In this document: piece after piece, positions 33,893-43,069 of the stretch | Layout: every line of letters begins with the position of its first letter | How positions within the stretch are numbered: the stretch's first letter is position 1 | Assembly (NCBI RefSeq): GCF_000444995.1 | Contig: NC_022041.1 | Location: forward strand, 2,979,501 to 3,043,500 | Direction of reading: 5' to 3' | Source of the DNA: Paracoccus aminophilus JCM 7686 | GTDB lineage: Bacteria > Pseudomonadota > Alphaproteobacteria > Rhodobacterales > Rhodobacteraceae | DNA: 64,000 nt | Program-made: the position numbers and the translations under genes | The notes under the pieces: model-generated | What the model saw: only the letters and a program-made list of their open reading frames with translations | What the model was told of the DNA's origin: nothing | Databases searched by the model: none

Positions 33893-36394
33893 TCAGGCAA
33901 TCGGCACCTCGAAGCTGTGCATCGGGCGATAGACCGGCAGGCCGGTGATCGGGCCGGTGCCCTGCCAGACCTCGCGGATCGAGCCCGCTGAGGTGACATA
34001 GCGTGTGTCGATCTCACCCGCATTCGGGCGGCGATAGACATATTGCAGCCGGGCCGAGCTGTTCGGCGTGCCCGAGAGGCTCAGGGTGATCTCGCGATCC
34101 CCGGTTTGCTCAACCCCGGTGATTGTGGCGCTGTCGTTCGAGAGGCTGAAGCCGAGATGGGGATCGAGCGGCACCATGTCCCGGTCGATCATAATCGGCG
34201 TCAGGCTCTCGACCGCGAGGATCACCTTGTTGCCGAGCCCGGCGGCGCGCTCGCCTTTGGGAAAGGCACACCACCAGGGCAGGCCCGCAACGTGGTTGCG
34301 ATAGGCAAAGGCATCCATCTCGCGCAAACGAACCTGCGACAGATAGGAGGTGTGGATATGATCGGGCGTCCCGCCGCGCGCCGTGCCCATCGGCAGGTGA
34401 TAACGCGGCCCGACATCGACCACCCGATGACCCGCCAGGCGCGCCTGTCGCATCAACTCGCGCAAAGCGTATTTGACCTGCCAGTCGCTACCAAACGCGG
34501 ACATGGCTGTGGTGCCGCCCGGAATATCGACCAGCCAGACCACCGGCAGGCCGGTGAACGCCAGATCGGCCTCGATATCGGCCATGTAGCCGAGCCCGTC
34601 AGCCGTATAGGTCGCCCACGGGTCGCGCCGGTTGGTCTCGCCATGGGTGAAGGCGATCACGATTTCCGTGGGCGGAACCGGGGCATAAGTCATCACCGCT
34701 GTCACCCACTCGATCATGCGAATGCGCTGGGGCGCCGGCGCGCCACTCGGCAGGACTTTCCAGATCGCAAAATTCGGATCGGTCGCCGTGAATCCCGCGC
34801 CGCCGCGCCCATGACTGCCGGCGTAGATCACCCCGGCCCCGCGCGGATCGAGCGCGTTCGACGCAGAGGCAAGAGCCTCGGCCGAGGATTGGACGCCGGT
34901 GATCTCGGCGGGCACAAAGCCGGTGATCGCCTTGCCCGGAGGTTGACCATTCCAGCCGCGCAACGCGCCGAGCTCGCCGACACCATCATTCGACATCAGC
35001 ACGAAGTCGGGCGTTTTCGCTGGAATATAGAGCGGAGGGCCCTCCATCTCGGAGACAGCTGCATTGGACTGACCCAAGACCATGACAATCGCGACCCGAG
35101 ACGGCAGCCAGTGCCATGCCCCGTCGCCGCCGACCGTATAGCGCGCCGCAGCGCCGATCCCGGCATCGCCAACCAGCTGGGTTACGCCGCCAACGCGGCG
35201 CGGCAATAGGGTCGCCGAGGCGGGCAAGGGCTCGGGGGGCGTATAGCCGCCGCCCGAGCCGCTGCCCGAGACCGTGGCCAGCGCGGCCTGCATCTGGGCG
35301 AAGGTCGGATGATCGCGGGCGACCCATTCCGACGACCACCGCAGGATCCACCACTTTGCATCGAGGTCTTTTGCATATTCATCGGTTTCAGGCAGGTCGG
35401 GCAGCCTGCCAATCGTCGCCCAGATTGCCTCTCCCGGCGCGTTGCCCTTCGTAATGACAAGCACTTTCGCTCCTGCCGGGACGGTGATCCCAGACGGTCG
35501 CAGATTGTTTGCGACGACGCGCTTGACGGCGCCGTCGTACATGTCATCCCGCAGCACCTGGGAAGACGAGGCCCGCCGCCACCATTGGTTACCCGTGCCG
35601 TCGCGGCGCAGCGTGTCCGTTACCACGCCATCGCTCGGCGCAGAGGCTCGAACCCATTTCGCGGATTCCGTCCCGACTGATTTGGTGACGTCGATGCACT
35701 GCGTCCCGGTCGGGGGGATCGCGCCGTCGATCGTCAGGCTGTTGTTCGCATATTGCCAGACCCGACCAGAGCGCAGTTCGGAGGTGTCAGCCTTGGCCGC
35801 GAGATCACTCTCGATCGACGTTGTCGAGAACGTGCGCCCCCACCATTGGCCGGTCGCATCCTGAACCAAAACATCCGTCGCGCCGCCGCTCGTCGGCGCC
35901 GATCGTCGAACCCAGTCGGCCTGGCCAGATCCGGTCGTCTTATGCACCGCGATCATTTGGGTGCCGGTCGGGGGCGTAGCGCCCACCGGCGTCAGGTCAT
36001 TGCGGGCATAGCGCCAGACCCGGCCATTGGGCAGATCGGTCTCAACGGCCGAGACCCGCGCCTTGATCGCCGGCGTATCCTCGGAGAGATACCACCACGC
36101 GGCATCGGCGGTCTGGGCATGGATCGCCGGATTGACCGGGTTCGGAGCCGATCCAAGCCGACGCCAGTTAAAGGTCCCGGAGTTATTGGCGACGATGATC
36201 TGGTTCGTGCCGGGCGGCGGGGTCTGCGCGGAGAGATTGGTGCTCGAGCTGTGCCAGAGCCTGCCATTGCGCAGATCCGTGAGCTCAGCATTCGTGCCCG
36301 TCTGCATCTCCGTCATCCAGGTCCGGATATCGGCCTTGGGCACAGCGGAGCCATTCGGGTAAATCTCACCCGGCGTCTTGGTCGTCGTGACCAT
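33893..36394 (-). CDS. Tail fibre/receptor-binding protein with SGNH esterase domain
   Basis: 833 residues. Residues 39-352 are four tandem repeats of about 80 residues, each with NGRxW, a PP(T/P)GT turn, a WVRR-like strand and a closing WW pair (WWYL, WWGR, WWRR, WWIL). After a Gly/Ser hinge (377-384) comes an SGNH/sialate-O-acetylesterase-like domain: Ser443 in VLGQSNAAV, the HGETN block at 584, and Asp678/His681 in PDHIHTS. It probably binds the host surface and removes acetyl groups from a polysaccharide. It is the last tail gene of the late operon. Confidence 0.8.
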   Translation of the reverse strand: MVTTTKTPGEIYPNGSAVPKADIRTWMTEMQTGTNAELTDLRNGRLWHSSSTNLSAQTPPPGTNQIIVANNSGTFNWRRLGSAPNPVNPAIHAQTADAAWWYLSEDTPAIKARVSAVETDLPNGRVWRYARNDLTPVGATPPTGTQMIAVHKTTGSGQADWVRRSAPTSGGATDVLVQDATGQWWGRTFSTTSIESDLAAKADTSELRSGRVWQYANNSLTIDGAIPPTGTQCIDVTKSVGTESAKWVRASAPSDGVVTDTLRRDGTGNQWWRRASSSQVLRDDMYDGAVKRVVANNLRPSGITVPAGAKVLVITKGNAPGEAIWATIGRLPDLPETDEYAKDLDAKWWILRWSSEWVARDHPTFAQMQAALATVSGSGSGGGYTPPEPLPASATLLPRRVGGVTQLVGDAGIGAAARYTVGGDGAWHWLPSRVAIVMVLGQSNAAVSEMEGPPLYIPAKTPDFVLMSNDGVGELGALRGWNGQPPGKAITGFVPAEITGVQSSAEALASASNALDPRGAGVIYAGSHGRGGAGFTATDPNFAIWKVLPSGAPAPQRIRMIEWVTAVMTYAPVPPTEIVIAFTHGETNRRDPWATYTADGLGYMADIEADLAFTGLPVVWLVDIPGGTTAMSAFGSDWQVKYALRELMRQARLAGHRVVDVGPRYHLPMGTARGGTPDHIHTSYLSQVRLREMDAFAYRNHVAGLPWWCAFPKGERAAGLGNKVILAVESLTPIMIDRDMVPLDPHLGFSLSNDSATITGVEQTGDREITLSLSGTPNSSARLQYVYRRPNAGEIDTRYVTSAGSIREVWQGTGPITGLPVYRPMHSFEVPIA

Positions 36395-36409
36395 GGGGAA
36401 CCTCAGTCT

Positions 36410-38461
36410 TTAAGGGAGATATTGGCCGACAAGCACCTCAGCCGAGGTCTTGCCGCTTTGATTTTCTGATCGGAGCCAGTAGCGCGCACCCTCGGACGGG
36501 ATGCTGGCCGTGATCGCGACCTCGGACGAGGTGTCGTAATTCCAGCGCTGAAAGACCGCCGCGCTGAACGGCGCGCCCGGCGCCGCGCGCCACAGTCCGG
36601 TGCGGTAGTAATTGGCGCCGAGATCCGGAGCCATGATCACCGTCAGCGTGCCGCCAGCCGTCCCGGACTTGCTGATGATCTGCGGCGCATCGGGGGGCGT
36701 GGTATTGGCGACAACTTCGATGCCCGTCACCGTCGTAATTTCCGACGCCGCATCATTGCCGCCCGGCGCCGCGCCGCTATCTGGGCGCGCGCTATACCAG
36801 CCGATCCCGATCTCATATTCGCCGCGATCGGCATTGGGCAGGCTCCGCGCGACGAGCTTGCCACCCACCCGGATGTCCTGCACCTCGAGCCCATAGCGAA
36901 AGCTCGAGCCCGCGCGCCGGTAATAGCCGCCGAGATAATACGGCCCGTCAATCGGATCGACCTCGATGCGGATATAGGGCGGCCCGTCATTGTTGACGAT
37001 GGTCAGGGAGGAGATCACCGGCGCCGCGAGAAGCTGCGGACCGGGCTCGGTCTTGTCCGGGACCGAGGGCGGGTCGCCCTCCTCCGCGGCAGTCCAGCTA
37101 AAGCTCGCCGGATCTGCCGCGATCAGCTGGACCGTGACCACGCCCTCATCGCCCTCGGCGTCAAAGGCAAAGCCGTCGATCCAGGCGCTCGCATTAATCA
37201 GCCCAAGCTCGGGCAGATGCAGGCGCACGGTTTCTTCTTCGAGGAGCAGCAGCCCCCAGAAGCGCAGCCGCACCGTCGCCCGCCAACTCGGGTTGAGCTT
37301 GGCCATCTTGATCTTGCCAAGCCTTCGGGCCTGCCCGTGGCTTTGCACCCAAGGGAGATCGATCTCTTTCGCCGCGCTCTCGCCATAAAGCGCCAGCGCC
37401 GCCGCATCATCCCATGGGTCCGCGCTGGTCTGCTGCCAGCCGATCTCAGGCGCGACATATTTGGGGACCAGCGTGGTGACGCGCTCGAACTCGCCCGAGC
37501 CCGGCCCGATGTCGAGGCTGACGATATGCTCCTCCCGGATCGTGTAGCTCGGCGCGCGCCATTTGCCGACCCGAAAGCCGATCTTGCCCTCGCTGGTGAT
37601 GTAGAACCGCCCCGCAGAGGCATCCTCGAGGCGGCGCAGGACATCGACCACCGGTTCGGACAGGGCATAGCTGCCGCCGCCGATATAGCGCCGCGCCGTG
37701 CCCGCCGCCTTGCGCGGGATTGGATCCTCGCAATCGGCAATGGCCTGGGCGAAGGAGGCCGTGTCGAGATCGGCCAGCCGCAGCGGGCCATAGCTCGGAT
37801 GGGTCAGCACATCGCGCGCTTGCACGGCAAGATTGTCGGACCAGGTCGCGTCGCCGGTGATCGGGTTGTGGCAAGCATCGCCCTTGATCAGCGCCGATAT
37901 CTGCGGATCGCCCCCGCTATAGATCTCCGAGATCTTGTCGCCTTTGACCGCATCGAAGGTGCCCAAGATCGTGCCGACCCCGCGCAGCCGGTGGTTCGGC
38001 GTCCAGCCCGGAAACGCTGCCTGCAGCGCCGCATAGGCCCCGCCCGATTGCAGGGCGCTCTGCCCTGAGCGCCAGTCGATGCTGACCACGCCGGCATAGG
38101 GTTTGCTGGTCACGGCAGTTCCTGAGAGCGTGATCTCTTTGTCATTGAGCCAGACCGTCTCAACCGCCGAGATCCCGCCCTGCCCCATCGCCAAGAGCTT
38201 GAAGAGCCGCCGCTGGCCGCCGACCTGCGCCCAATCCCAAAACATCGCGGCGCCCGAGGCGCGCACCCGGCCAAGATGGCGGATGCGCTGCGCGTTGCTG
38301 TCGCGCAATTCGGTCTGCAGATCGCGCGGCTTCGGCCCTTTCGGCTGGTTGACCTTGGCCACCGCCATATTCAACGCGATGGCTGCCGCCGTGCGCAACA
38401 AGAAACCTGCCGTTGTCTGCGCCGTGATTGTAGCGGCCAGCCAAGGACCAACTTGTGGCAT
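36410..38461 (-). CDS. Phage tail-tip/baseplate hub protein (host-specificity type)
   Basis: 683 residues. The order (tape measure, three tail proteins, then this and the fibre) is that of lambda J or GTA gp15-like proteins. It begins with an alanine-rich hydrophobic stretch (AAIALNMAVAKVNQ), has a central hub-like region with IGFRVGKW and ends with fibronectin-like beta segments (PPDAPQIISKSG, YYRTGLWRAAPGAPF). Its stop is one base from the next upstream gene's stop/start region. Confidence 0.75.
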   Translation of the reverse strand: MPQVGPWLAATITAQTTAGFLLRTAAAIALNMAVAKVNQPKGPKPRDLQTELRDSNAQRIRHLGRVRASGAAMFWDWAQVGGQRRLFKLLAMGQGGISAVETVWLNDKEITLSGTAVTSKPYAGVVSIDWRSGQSALQSGGAYAALQAAFPGWTPNHRLRGVGTILGTFDAVKGDKISEIYSGGDPQISALIKGDACHNPITGDATWSDNLAVQARDVLTHPSYGPLRLADLDTASFAQAIADCEDPIPRKAAGTARRYIGGGSYALSEPVVDVLRRLEDASAGRFYITSEGKIGFRVGKWRAPSYTIREEHIVSLDIGPGSGEFERVTTLVPKYVAPEIGWQQTSADPWDDAAALALYGESAAKEIDLPWVQSHGQARRLGKIKMAKLNPSWRATVRLRFWGLLLLEEETVRLHLPELGLINASAWIDGFAFDAEGDEGVVTVQLIAADPASFSWTAAEEGDPPSVPDKTEPGPQLLAAPVISSLTIVNNDGPPYIRIEVDPIDGPYYLGGYYRRAGSSFRYGLEVQDIRVGGKLVARSLPNADRGEYEIGIGWYSARPDSGAAPGGNDAASEITTVTGIEVVANTTPPDAPQIISKSGTAGGTLTVIMAPDLGANYYRTGLWRAAPGAPFSAAVFQRWNYDTSSEVAITASIPSEGARYWLRSENQSGKTSAEVLVGQYLP

Positions 38462-38833
38462 TCATCTTCCCCAGATCTGGATTGCTTCGGCGCGGACCAG
38501 CCCGACACCATGCGGCTTGCGAAAAGCCCATTTCTCGCCATGGCGGATCGCCGCGACCTCATGGCCCGCGACCGCGATCACCGCGACATCGCCCTCGCGC
38601 GCAGCCGCGCGTTGCGGCAGCGGGCATTCCCGCGCCAGAAACCCCGGAAGATTGCCGCCGGTGATCCTCCGCATCTCCACCTCGGTCGCATAGCGCCCGC
38701 GCCAGCGCGCCGCCGGATCGAGGTCCCAATGCAGGCGGCACCAATCCGCGACCCAGATCGTGCAATCGACCTCGCCCCAGCTCCAGGGCCGGTGCCAGCT
38801 CTGGCGGATGTAATCGCCTACCCGCGCAGCCAA
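38462..38833 (-). CDS. Phage tail-associated NlpC/P60-like peptidase (DUF6950 type)
   Basis: 123 residues. The candidate catalytic Cys is in WGEVDCTIWVADW and the His in AVAGHEVAAIRHGEK. This is the small NlpC/P60-like protein found before the tail-tip gene in siphoviruses and GTAs (gp14 position), thought to open the peptidoglycan during DNA entry. It overlaps the preceding gene by 16 bases. Confidence 0.7.
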   Translation of the reverse strand: MAARVGDYIRQSWHRPWSWGEVDCTIWVADWCRLHWDLDPAARWRGRYATEVEMRRITGGNLPGFLARECPLPQRAAAREGDVAVIAVAGHEVAAIRHGEKWAFRKPHGVGLVRAEAIQIWGR

Positions 38834-39384
38834 CCGGTGATGACCTTGCCGACGAGGGTCGGGGCAAATTCGCAGCCGCGATCCCCGGCCGAGCGCCGTT
38901 GCTGGTCGCGGTCGGTATATTCGCCAAGCGGTGTCATATTGCGGATGTCGAGCGGGCTCTCGGCGCGGATCTCGAGATATTCGAGTTCAGCGGTCTGGAC
39001 CTTTTTGACATCGCGGATCTTACCCCGATGCATCGAGACCATCGGCCCAACCGGCACGCCGCCGGAATAGAGCTGCAGGTATTGCTGGATCGGACGCCCC
39101 CACCATTCGGCGCGGTTGTCGAGCGCGGCGAGCAGGAGCGGCAGAGGGTTCTTGCCGATGCGATAGATCGCGGGCACCGCCTCCAGCGGACCACCGGATT
39201 CGATCGCCGCCGCCTGGACCCAATCATGGGCGGGTTGCCAGGTGACCCCGCCGAGCGTGTCCGGCGTGCTGCCCTCGATCAGCCGATAGCTCGCGCTGGC
39301 AAATGCGACATGGAACAGGCGCCGACACTCGACCAGCTCGCGATTGGCGTCGAGAAGCGCGACCTGCGCAGGGGTGAAAGCCAT
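38818..39384 (-). CDS. Phage minor tail protein (GTA gp13/lambda L position)
   Basis: 188 residues. It starts FTPAQVALLDANRELVECRR and ends LGEYTDRDQQRRSAGDRGCEFAP, both familiar in the tail-tip proteins that lie before the NlpC-like gene. One cysteine near each end (Cys20 and Cys170). The start overlaps the upstream gene by one base (ATG/stop). Confidence 0.65.
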   Translation of the reverse strand: MAFTPAQVALLDANRELVECRRLFHVAFASASYRLIEGSTPDTLGGVTWQPAHDWVQAAAIESGGPLEAVPAIYRIGKNPLPLLLAALDNRAEWWGRPIQQYLQLYSGGVPVGPMVSMHRGKIRDVKKVQTAELEYLEIRAESPLDIRNMTPLGEYTDRDQQRRSAGDRGCEFAPTLVGKVITGWLRG

Positions 39385-40061
39385 TATCGATCAAACGCCT
39401 CGACAAAGTTGACGGTGACCTGCTGGCCCAATTTGAGGTTCTCGCGTACCCGCCGCCCCTCATCGTCCGAGGCAAAGCGGCCATAGAACCGCGGCGGATC
39501 TGTGACGAGCCGGACGCCAAGCGGCAGGTTCGCGCGCAGCGGTGGCTCGAACGAGACCTGACCGCCGGGCTGGCTGTCGGTGACCCGATAGAGAAATCCA
39601 TCGCGCGAGAACATGTCGCCGGGGCGCAGGTTCGGGCGCGTCGGATTGCTGGTCTCGGTCACGAAAGAGGTCGCGCCGGCCGAGGCCGCCGCTTTGAGCA
39701 GGAGATCCTGCATGCCGCTGGTCGGATCCGCGAGTCCGGTGCCGTCCGAGAACCAGACGTCATCGTCGAAGGGCCATTGCCGGGACGCGACCCGCGGGCC
39801 GTAGCGAAACGGATCGCAGATGCAGAGGCTCGCGATATTGGTCCGCCCCCGCATCCGCGTCACCAGCACCTCGAAGGCGCGCAGCCGGTCAGCTTTGAAG
39901 GTCTGGGCAAAGGTCAGCGAGACCTCCCAAACCGCCGAGTTGACCCCGATAACCTGCTCTGACCCGGCAAGGTTGCGCCCGGCGCTGCGCGTGGTCCATT
40001 TCAGAAAGAAATCGGTATCGCGCAACCCAAGGCCGCAGGGCCATTCGATGATCTCTGGCAT
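39384..40061 (-). CDS. Phage distal tail protein
   Basis: 225 residues, mostly beta structure (NSAVWEVSLTFAQTF, QVSFEPPLRANLPLGVRLV). Its place directly after the tape measure is that of distal tail proteins (GTA gp12 position). The family was not recognised from the sequence alone. Confidence 0.6.
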   Translation of the reverse strand: MPEIIEWPCGLGLRDTDFFLKWTTRSAGRNLAGSEQVIGVNSAVWEVSLTFAQTFKADRLRAFEVLVTRMRGRTNIASLCICDPFRYGPRVASRQWPFDDDVWFSDGTGLADPTSGMQDLLLKAAASAGATSFVTETSNPTRPNLRPGDMFSRDGFLYRVTDSQPGGQVSFEPPLRANLPLGVRLVTDPPRFYGRFASDDEGRRVRENLKLGQQVTVNFVEAFDR

Positions 40062-42920
40062 TCATGTTCTCTCGCCGAGTAATTTTTGGGCAGCCCGGTA
40101 GCGGGAGATGAACTTGTCATTCTCGCGCGCCAACGCCGCGTTGATGAGCGTCACGGTCTTCTCGCTAGCATCGCCCGCGATATGGATCTGCGGCGCAAAG
40201 GTTGCGCTGCCGCCGCCCTGCCCCCCGCGCAGCGCGGCCTGTGCTTGCGGCACGCTCAAGATCCGACCATTGACTGCGGGGACGAATGGCTCCGGCCCGC
40301 GCTCGCCCGTCATGTACATCTGACCGGCTGTGACCGGGCCGCCGTTGGCGCGTCCAGGGAGGACTGCAGGCGCGCCCGCAATACGCAGCGCCCCGGTCAG
40401 CTTGTCGCCCCCGCCGAAGATGCTGCCAAACAGCCCGCCAAGAAGGCCCGATCCGCCACCGCCAGAGAATGGCCCAGACCCGAACAGTGCCGCTTCCAGC
40501 GCGGCTTTGGCCAGCATCTTGGCGACATTGCCGAGGACATCAGCAAAGCTGTTGCCCGCCACGATCGCGTCGAGCAGGCCGTCCTTGAGGGTGTCCTGGA
40601 CGCTCGCCATGAACTGCTGGCGCTCGGCCACCTTGCCTTCCGCAACAGCACGCTCATTCGTTGCGATGATGTCAGCCTTTTTGGCCTCGCCCAGAGCCTC
40701 GATGGCCTGCTTGTAGGTCAGGGTGCTACCGGTCATCAGCGTATCGAGATCGACATTGCGGCGCTTGGCGTCGGCAACCAACATCATGATGGTCTTTTGC
40801 TTTTCGAACTCGCCGTTGATTTCTGCGATGGCACGTGCCTGATCCTGCGCGCCCATGCCGGAGGCTTTGACCGCCGCAATCTGGTCAGATTGCTGGCGGG
40901 CCATCTCGACAGTCTGCTGCTGGGTCAAAAGGTTTTCAGAAAGCGTCTTTCCGTATTCCTTGGCTTGCTTGGCAAGACGCTCGCGCTCTTTGATCTCCTC
41001 ATCCAGCTTCTTCTGGATCTCGGGATCAGCAAGCGGAATGGACTGCTGGCCCCATGCCGCGTTTATCACGGAGCGATTGACACCCTGCGTTGACGTCCAG
41101 ACCCGACCCAGATGCTCAACGTCTCCGGGTTTAATCTCGCGCAGCAACTGCTGCGCAAGACGGTCCTGAAGCTCGGCGGTAAACAGCGTGTCCAAAGAGA
41201 GATTGAGGGTCTTAATCAGCCCGCCGCTGCCATCGAGACCTTTGCCGCCGAGCGTCGACCCGACAATCTGATATGCACCAACAGCAGAACTGTTCTTGGT
41301 GTTCTCCGGGTGCGACAGCATCTGCTTTTGCAGTGCAAGCACTTCACGGAGGGTCATATTGACAAGGTTGACGGAGCCTCCGGTATACTTCCCATGATCC
41401 AGCGTCACATTGTAGTCGCCACCGCTCTCTCGGCGCTTGATGAGTTCGAGGATGCCTTTTTGCGCCGCCGCTCCATCCCGCCCCCATTCGGTCGCGGTAT
41501 TGCCAGTCACGCTCTGAACCAAGCCGTCGATGAACCCGCCGGCACCGGCCTTTAGACGCTGTTGCATGGCCTTGAACAAATCGTCATTGGCAAGGGCCAG
41601 TGCCCTGGTCTTATCCGCCTCTTGGTCGATGAGATTAATCCGCTCCCGAGCCATCCTGATTGCCTCGGCATTTCCGGATTTGATCGCCTCATCCAGCATC
41701 TTCTGCGCCGTGAGCCGGTCGTCAGACAGCTTTTTGAGCTTTTCGGTATCGGTCTGATATTGCTCAGTGACGCGCTCGATTTCGCTCCGCGCGGCCCGGA
41801 TCTGCTTCTGTGCGGCGGTCATGGTGGCTGAAATTTGGCCTGCCCAACCTTCAAGAAAAGCTTGATCTGCACCTTTGTTTCGCGACAGCTCCACAACCAA
41901 AGAGAGTAGATTTTCAGCATCTTTCGCGACCGCGTCGATGCTGTTTGAACTATCAGTTCGGTTGAGAGCCATCATCAGCCGTTCGGCCTGCTCTGCGGTC
42001 GCTCCCGTCCTGCGCTTAAGCAGGTCCATCTGACCCGCCAAGCGCTGCTGCTCGAGGTAGGCCATCTGGCGGTTTGCGGAACCATCAGCCCTTTTCGGCA
42101 CCCGCTGGGGGTTGAGGTCGACCCCGAGTTCAGCGCTAAGGGCGCGGGATGCACCAAGCAGATCTTTCTGAGCCCTTAACGACGACAACCCGGACATAAA
42201 TCCGTTTGCCCGCGCAACCTCATCGGCAAGATCACCATAACGCTGACGCAGCACATCAATCGGGGTCGCAGCTTCCTCGGCAGATCGCGCATAGGCATCC
42301 GTGCTGTCATTGAGCCGCTTTATGCGATCATCCAGTGACTCCGCGTCAAAGGCTACCTTAAGAAGGGCTGCGCCAAGAGGAATAGCGATAGCCGCGCCGG
42401 CGCCAGCAATTGCGCCCCAAGCGCCAAACGCGCCGAGCAGCTGAGGCAACTGTTGACCCAAAGCCTGCGCCGCGCTGGTCCCTGAGCCCACCTGCACAGC
42501 GAAGTCGCCAACCTGCCAACCAACCTGTTGCAGCTGTCCAGACATATTGCCAGATTTTCGCGTGGTATTCTCGATGGCACCGGTTGCGATGTTCAACTCG
42601 CGAGCCGCGCGCCCAACCTGCTCAGCATATTGCTTCTGCCCGATCGCCCCGACGTCCAACGCACGATCGAGCCGCTTGAGCTCATCTTCATAGCGCTTTG
42701 CGGCTCGATAGACCGGGTCGTAGGCTTTGCTAAGCTTATCAAGTTCGCGCTCATGCGCCTTAACGGCTTGGGTATTCGTCACTTTTCCCTGGGCATCGAC
42801 AAAGGCCTTTTGCGCCTCCTCCCCACGCTTCTTGTAGAAGGCGACGACCTTGTTCGCCTCTTTGACAAGCTGCGAATCGGAGAAGCCAGCCGATACGACA
42901 AGATCTGGTTCATCAGCCAT
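40062..42920 (-). CDS. Tape measure protein with an embedded lysozyme-like domain
   Basis: 952 residues, which would set a tail near 140 nm by the usual 0.15 nm per residue rule. Parts: N-terminal coiled coil (1-120), a hydrophobic Gly/Ala segment (164-190), coiled coils (360-450), a lysozyme-like domain (488-625) with candidate Glu498 in LIKRRESGGDYN and SSAVGAYQIVG, more coiled coil, and a C-terminal region with the RANGGPVTAGQMYMTGERGPEPFVP motif of tail-length proteins. The enzyme domain may cut the cell wall on entry. ATG overlaps the tail chaperone stop (TGATG). Confidence 0.9.
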   Translation of the reverse strand: MADEPDLVVSAGFSDSQLVKEANKVVAFYKKRGEEAQKAFVDAQGKVTNTQAVKAHERELDKLSKAYDPVYRAAKRYEDELKRLDRALDVGAIGQKQYAEQVGRAARELNIATGAIENTTRKSGNMSGQLQQVGWQVGDFAVQVGSGTSAAQALGQQLPQLLGAFGAWGAIAGAGAAIAIPLGAALLKVAFDAESLDDRIKRLNDSTDAYARSAEEAATPIDVLRQRYGDLADEVARANGFMSGLSSLRAQKDLLGASRALSAELGVDLNPQRVPKRADGSANRQMAYLEQQRLAGQMDLLKRRTGATAEQAERLMMALNRTDSSNSIDAVAKDAENLLSLVVELSRNKGADQAFLEGWAGQISATMTAAQKQIRAARSEIERVTEQYQTDTEKLKKLSDDRLTAQKMLDEAIKSGNAEAIRMARERINLIDQEADKTRALALANDDLFKAMQQRLKAGAGGFIDGLVQSVTGNTATEWGRDGAAAQKGILELIKRRESGGDYNVTLDHGKYTGGSVNLVNMTLREVLALQKQMLSHPENTKNSSAVGAYQIVGSTLGGKGLDGSGGLIKTLNLSLDTLFTAELQDRLAQQLLREIKPGDVEHLGRVWTSTQGVNRSVINAAWGQQSIPLADPEIQKKLDEEIKERERLAKQAKEYGKTLSENLLTQQQTVEMARQQSDQIAAVKASGMGAQDQARAIAEINGEFEKQKTIMMLVADAKRRNVDLDTLMTGSTLTYKQAIEALGEAKKADIIATNERAVAEGKVAERQQFMASVQDTLKDGLLDAIVAGNSFADVLGNVAKMLAKAALEAALFGSGPFSGGGGSGLLGGLFGSIFGGGDKLTGALRIAGAPAVLPGRANGGPVTAGQMYMTGERGPEPFVPAVNGRILSVPQAQAALRGGQGGGSATFAPQIHIAGDASEKTVTLINAALARENDKFISRYRAAQKLLGERT

Positions 42921-43069
42921 CAGAAGCCCTCAACACCCATTGCTGCGAGATCGGCATCGGACAGTTCACCGCCCGCGCCGCGTGTTTTCCAGCCATTGGC
43001 CTTGCCGTAACCATCGACCCGGGCCGTGAACTCCCAGACGCTGAGCTGAGCCAAATCGGCGTGCGTCAT
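42920..43069 (-). CDS. Second tail assembly chaperone frame
   Basis: 49 residues from ATG 43069, or longer if reached by frameshift: MTHADLAQLSVWEFTARVDG and on to GELSDADLAAMGVEGF. Its start overlaps the stop of the first chaperone (ATGA). The same frame is open and protein-like upstream (WKFSAIHGLAAAIG) inside the first gene, which suggests a fusion product made by -1 frameshifting rather than a separate start. Such G/GT-type products bind the tape measure before tail assembly. Confidence 0.75.
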   Translation of the reverse strand: MTHADLAQLSVWEFTARVDGYGKANGWKTRGAGGELSDADLAAMGVEGF

